A DNA stretch of 64,000 nt from Perognathus longimembris pacificus (taxonomy: Eukaryota > Chordata > Mammalia > Rodentia > Heteromyidae), in assembly GCF_023159225.1 (NCBI RefSeq), contig NC_063162.1, positions 92,093,880-92,157,879 on the forward strand, read 5' to 3'. A program made the position numbers and the translations under genes. Numbering within the stretch: position 1 is the first letter of the stretch; every line of letters starts with the position of its first letter. The notes beneath the pieces were generated by a model. The model was given only the letters and a program-made list of their open reading frames with translations. It was not told the origin of the DNA and did no database searches. Below are positions 59,325 to 64,000 of this stretch, in pieces.

Positions 59325-61042
59325 AATTGTATAGATTTTGAATTCCTGGTCTGAAATCATGTTTGCAAAAAAGTTCTCTGAAAAGCTTCTCTAAAGTATG
59401 CTGGCAATGAATAGATTAAAGACATAAACAAGTTAGTTTACAGAACTAGTTCAGCTATTTCCTTCACACAACTTTTCTGCTTTTCCTGCTGAATATACTT
59501 AGCTCATCAACCTGGCCTCTAATGTTGGCCTCTAATGTTAATATTCTACCTTCTACTAGATAGGCCTTTGTACCTCTACTATTGGCATTAACGTCAGCTT
59601 CTATTTATACAAGTTTTCACTTTGTCCAAAATCCAACAAGATTTTTGCATATAGTCAAATGGGAAGACACTAAGAAATCCAGAAAAAAATTTCAGCAGGC
59701 AAGTAGACATGAAGAATAACATTCAAAAGAAAAACTTACACAAATCTTAGATATCTAACACAGATGTCTTTTAACAATTCGGATTTATCAAGCAATTATG
59801 AGTTGCTATTACATAAACAGGTGCTATTTAGCATACTTTCAACTACAATTTCAAACTATAAAAATATAATTGATATATTAATAGTATGGAAACCAAAAGT
59901 GTATCTGCCTATTTTGAGTAATATTCAACAGTATACATTCTGATTACTATGTGGCTATCTTTTCAATTCCACCTCTGGATACGTCCACAATCACTTCCAT
60001 TGTAATTTTTCCCCTTTAAAAACATTTTATCTCAACTTCACTGCCAAGAAACAGAAACTTGTGAAACAAGTTATGGTAGCTAGAAAGTATTGCCAGGTAT
60101 CTGGAGATTATAATACAAAGTCCAGGGGCTCCTGGAAAGACATTTGAATATAAGGAGAAATAAATAAAATCTGGAACCCCAAGCCTCCACTGACTCATCT
60201 TAATGATGTATCAATGAGGTGTTAACAGGTAGACTGCAAGGTGAGACTTTAACCTCATTCTTCATCACCATGCCTTACCCCTCCCCCCCTCTCTCTTAGA
60301 AACAAAAACTTATGGGGTGAGAACTAAGCCTGCTCTTCTCTTTGGGGTTCATATGGAATTCTACTTTGGTTTGACTCTTTCTTCCTGACTGGTTACCACT
60401 TGCAATGCAACTTAAGCAATGTTTATCTTGATTAGGTAGACAAGATTTTAAATTATGCAAAGGAGTCTTCACATGTTTACCTGCATTTAAATCATGCTAG
60501 TATATGTAAAAATATAACCCTCCTGGAAATGTTTAGGTTGCGGTTTAGATAAATTTGGACTTTTGTATTTCGTGTTTTCTGGATTTCAGTTTTACTTAAT
60601 GAAGGAGCATATTTGAAGAATTAAATGTGGTATGTTTCTTTACTTTAATCATTACATATAGGTAGGTCATTTGTTACCCATAGAAATCACTCCTACAGGA
60701 TTACACTAAGACTATTGAGAGTTGTTTGGTTCAGAATGTTGAGTTCAGCATCTTTAGGCAAAACACTCTACCTACCAACAATGAACAATCTCAGGCATTT
60801 CTGGTACATGAGAGTCACACTTTCACAAGATGTTTGCTAAACAAATGTAATAATTTCTGCAACTAAGGAACTGGGCTACTGATGAAAATAATATACAATA
60901 TGTAACGTGGAATTTCTTATCAAGGACTTACATCTAATAGGCAGTTTTAAATACTTATATTTCAAGATTTATTTTATCTTGTTTAACTTATAATTTAGTA
61001 GTAGAAGTGAGACATGCACGAACATATTGTATGACAAATGTT

Positions 61043-61282
61043 ATTTTTTTTGGGTGCTGGTCTCAGGGCCTTGGGCTGTCCCTGAGCTTTTGTGCTCAAG
61101 GTTGGTGCTCTACCACTTTGAGCCACAAGCTCCATTTCCAGCCTTTTTGGTCCTTAAATAAGGTCAGAGTCACATGGATTTTCCTGTCTGTACTAGCCTT
61201 GAACTGGGATCCACAGATCTTAGCTGCTAGATCTTGGCCTAAGTAGCTAGGATTACAGACATGAGCCACCAGTGCCATGTCC
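61043..61282 (-). mobile_element. B1-type dimeric SINE
   Basis: GGTGCTGGTCTCAGGGCCTT, GGTGCTCTACCACTTTGAGCC, CTTAAATAAGGTCAGAGTC, GTAGCTAGGATTACAGACATGAGCCACCAGTG. Confidence 0.9.
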
Positions 61283-61291
61283 ATGACAAGT

Positions 61292-61505
61292 TTTTCTTTG
61301 TTTGGTGCTGGTCCTGGGCACTATCCCTGAGTTTCTTTTGCTCAAGCCTAGCAGTCACAGCTCCACCTTGGCTTTTTTTGGTAGTTTTTAGTGGAGATAA
61401 GAGTCTTCCAAACTTTCCTGCCTGAGCTGGCTTTGTACCACGAACCTCAGAACTCGACCTCCTCAGCCATTAGGATTACAAGCATGAGCCACCAGCACTC
61501 AGTTG
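61292..61505 (-). mobile_element. B1-type dimeric SINE, adjacent second copy
   Basis: GGTGCTGGTCCTGGGCACTATCC, GGAGATAAGAGTCTTCC, TTAGGATTACAAGCATGAGCCACCAGC. TSD ATGACAAGT at 61283-61291 and 61506-61514; the previous SINE ends at this TSD. Confidence 0.92.
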
Positions 61506-63178
61506 ATGACAAGTATTTTTAAATCAGTGTATTCTAGGAAAGAAAATAAATGTGAGGTCAGAGATCCCTTAGAATGTCTCTTAAATGACAAACTGACCTG
61601 CAAGTGGTAGAATTGCTAAAATGGATAAAAGAGACCTCAGTCGATTCTCTATATTCATAAATTCTACAGTTACAGACTCAACTGTGACTCAGAAATATCA
61701 GGGGAAAAGTTCACATCAGTACTGAACACGTACATTTTTTCCTTGTTCCTATCTTTGACCAACTGTTTACATAATTGTTTGCATTGTACTAGGCATTACA
61801 ACTAATCTAGGGGTAATTTATAGTATACAGGGGATATGTACAAGTTATATTTGCCACTCTGTATAAGGGTTTTTGTATCTGTTGGGAGTTCTTGAATCAA
61901 CCCCCATAGATATTGAGTAAAGACTATTTTGAAACAAGAGTCATTTCTAACAACTTCAAAAATATGCCTATCACAGCTACGAGTATCTTTTGTGTCTAAA
62001 ATTCGAATATTTCCTTAAGGAGTATCTTGCCTTGGTTTTATCTCTTTCTACCATACACTTTAGACCTTACTACTTGCAAAATTTGTCATATTTTAAATCT
62101 GGGTGACATACATCAAATGATCAAATAGTGTGACTTACGTACGAACCTTAATATGTCAGTCAAGCAAAGTAATATCTAAAAGTAATTTTAAAAAATATTA
62201 ATCAGTTGACCTTTTACTAGATAAGAAGATTGCTAAGATTTACAATTTTGTTTTTCATGTAATGTTATTGGAGTATCTTTGGTAAAGGAAATGGAAAGAG
62301 GAAATCTCCACCACTGGCCTTCCAGCTAACATTCTATGAAAGTCTATTGGAGCCTATGAAATGGATTAAGGGTTGCCATTCACCTACAGAGCCAAGAAGG
62401 AGATCCAACGAGCATGTAGGCTAGAAAAAAGGCAAGTCAAACACAATTCACATTTGTTGGCTAAATATCTGGAGAGATGTTTCTACATGCAGGAATGAGT
62501 GATCAAAACTGAAGTAAAAACAACCAGAACCCATGACAATATTCTACAGAAACCATAGAGGATAAATGCATACTACCTAGCTCAGTGAACCTGACTAACC
62601 AAAATAAGATTTTGGAAAAAATGTTCTGGAATCTTCAACTGTCAAATAAATGACTGGTAAAACAGTATTCCAAGATAAAGGTCAAGATGAAATTAAATTT
62701 AAAATACAATGGAAAAAGGAAAAGTAATGTATATGATAAATAGTAATCATAAGGACATAGGAATCATAAGGACATCTAAAAGGCAACAAAATTAACATAG
62801 ATCTTGGAGGTAACAAAGGCAGGAATTCATATTTCATAAAACTAGATAAGTGCTACAGTGTAAATTTGAGATGTCCTTGGAATTTAAAGAAAAAGAGAAG
62901 TACACAATGAGATCGAAAATATGGAGGTCAGAAACAAAATAGTTAAGCATAGTTGAAGGAGTGACACATTGAATTGAATCCCCTTTTGTACAACTACTTA
63001 AATAACAGGTAACAATAAAAAAAATTTAAAACCTGTGACTTTCCAGAGGAGAAAATAAGACTTACTAAGTAATTGGAAAACTGGAATAAATAAAGAAGCA
63101 TCACATAAGTAAAGAGGCATGTCTATGAGTAGATAGCTAAAAATGCTCATCATAAAACTGGTTTCTATCTAATGTGAT

Positions 63179-63181
<3 letters not shown>

Positions 63182-63221
<40 letters not shown>
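63182..63221. repeat. (TG)n microsatellite
   Basis: About 20 TG units. Confidence 0.97.
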
Positions 63222-63224
<3 letters not shown>

Positions 63225-63504
63225 CCTCATGTGCTAGCAATGTACCTTAGTGCTAGTGTTAGAGAGAATAGTAAAACAGTCTTCCTTTACAGATTAGAAA
63301 GTGTAAATATCCTAAAGTAATAAATAATCTAATTTTTGACTAAGAAATCCAGCATCATAAAGGAACATGACAGATTAGTTTGGATTTAGTTGACTAAGAG
63401 AGGCTTTTTTTTTTTTAAAGGAAATAACATTGGAAATTGAAACCTGAATAACTTGAAGAATTACCTAGAATTAAATATCTTTAATTTTAAAAATGGTAGA
63501 AAAG

Positions 63505-63708
63505 GGGGCTGGGGATATGGCCTAGTGGCAAGAGAGCTTGCCTCGTATACGTGAGGCCCTGGGTTCAATTCCCCAGCACCACATATACAGAAAACGGCCA
63601 GAAGTAGCGCTGTGGCTCAAGTGGCAGAGTGCTAGCCCTGAGCAAAAGGAAGCCAGGGACAGTGCTCAGGCCCTGAGTCCAAGGCCCAGGACTGGCCAAA
63701 AAAAAAAA
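63505..63708 (+). mobile_element. IDL-Geo dimeric SINE
   Basis: Both monomers, A tail. TSD AAAAATGGTAGAAAAG / AAAAATTGTAGAAAAG at 63489-63504 and 63709-63724. Confidence 0.95.
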
Positions 63709-64000
63709 AAAAATTGTAGAAAAGGCCAATAGTGATGTATTTACATTGAAATATTCAAGTATATTTGTTTTTCCATTATGTTTTTCCTCTAATTAAGCAT
63801 CTATTCAAAATACATTAAATGATTATTTTAATGGATTTCACAAATAGTTTTATTTCAGCATAATGATTCTATTTCTTGTTGGACTTTACCTTAAAGGATA
63901 ATGTTATAAGGGATTTAATTAAATGGATTTAATGGAGTAACCTAGAATTGAGAAAAAGAAATATTTTTATTCTTCATAGAGAAGATGAAGCTAGTGATTT

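Larger units (their letters stand above)
56473..64000 (-). other. HDAC9: HDAC9 intron (3' part), upstream of the zinc-cluster exon
   Basis: Partial intron running off the window. It contains an L2 fragment, an L1 3' end, two IDL-Geo SINEs and two adjacent B1-type dimers. The preceding HDAC9 exon (the serine-rich linker before the deacetylase domain) was looked for and not found. 56473-57880, 59335-61030 and 61515-63180 hold no feature I recognise. Confidence 0.85.

Overview
The window is mammalian nuclear DNA, specifically rodent. It has no operons, CRISPR arrays or prokaryotic signals. It is AT-rich intronic sequence dense in LINE-1, tRNA/7SL-derived SINEs and microsatellites. The youngest SINE is a dimer: an ID-like (tRNA-Ala-type) left half joined to a right half ending in an A-rich tail. 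I recognise it from memory of the literature as IDL-Geo, described as restricted to Geomyoidea (kangaroo rats, pocket mice, pocket gophers). I cannot name the species.

The only host gene I can support is HDAC9 (class IIa histone deacetylase), on the minus strand. Four consecutive coding exons lie at 56339-56472, 42867-42987, 36408-36457 and 15867-15974 in transcription order. All have AG/GT splice borders and phases that chain without error. Together they encode about 137 residues at the start of the deacetylase domain, including the class IIa structural zinc-binding subdomain (His/Cys cluster in the first exon, the distant Cys in a 50-nt microexon). The catalytic-site exons are not in the window and should lie beyond position 1. 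Introns are large (13.4, 6.4 and 20.4 kb complete, plus two partial).

Layout: 1306-5748 is a minus-strand LINE-1 with its 5'UTR and target-site duplication (TSD), but most of ORF2 is deleted. 6.3-8.3 kb holds an old plus-strand L1 ORF2 with nested insertions. 10.2-11.1 kb and 12.0-13.2 kb hold two 5'-truncated L1 insertions inside older SINEs, the second with a twin-priming inversion. The rest is intron with eleven IDL-Geo copies, about fifteen B1-plus-tRNA-like dimers, several MIRs, one L2 and one MLT1 LTR. A CpG-retaining, repeat-free block at 32.63-32.96 kb is the best candidate regulatory element; HDAC9 introns and exons are known to house TWIST1 enhancers.

I found no novel enzymatic or defence system. 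The most interesting items are the full-length but ORF2-deleted L1, the tRNA-like right monomer shared by two SINE families, the frame-critical HDAC9 microexon behind a weak donor, and the candidate enhancer.
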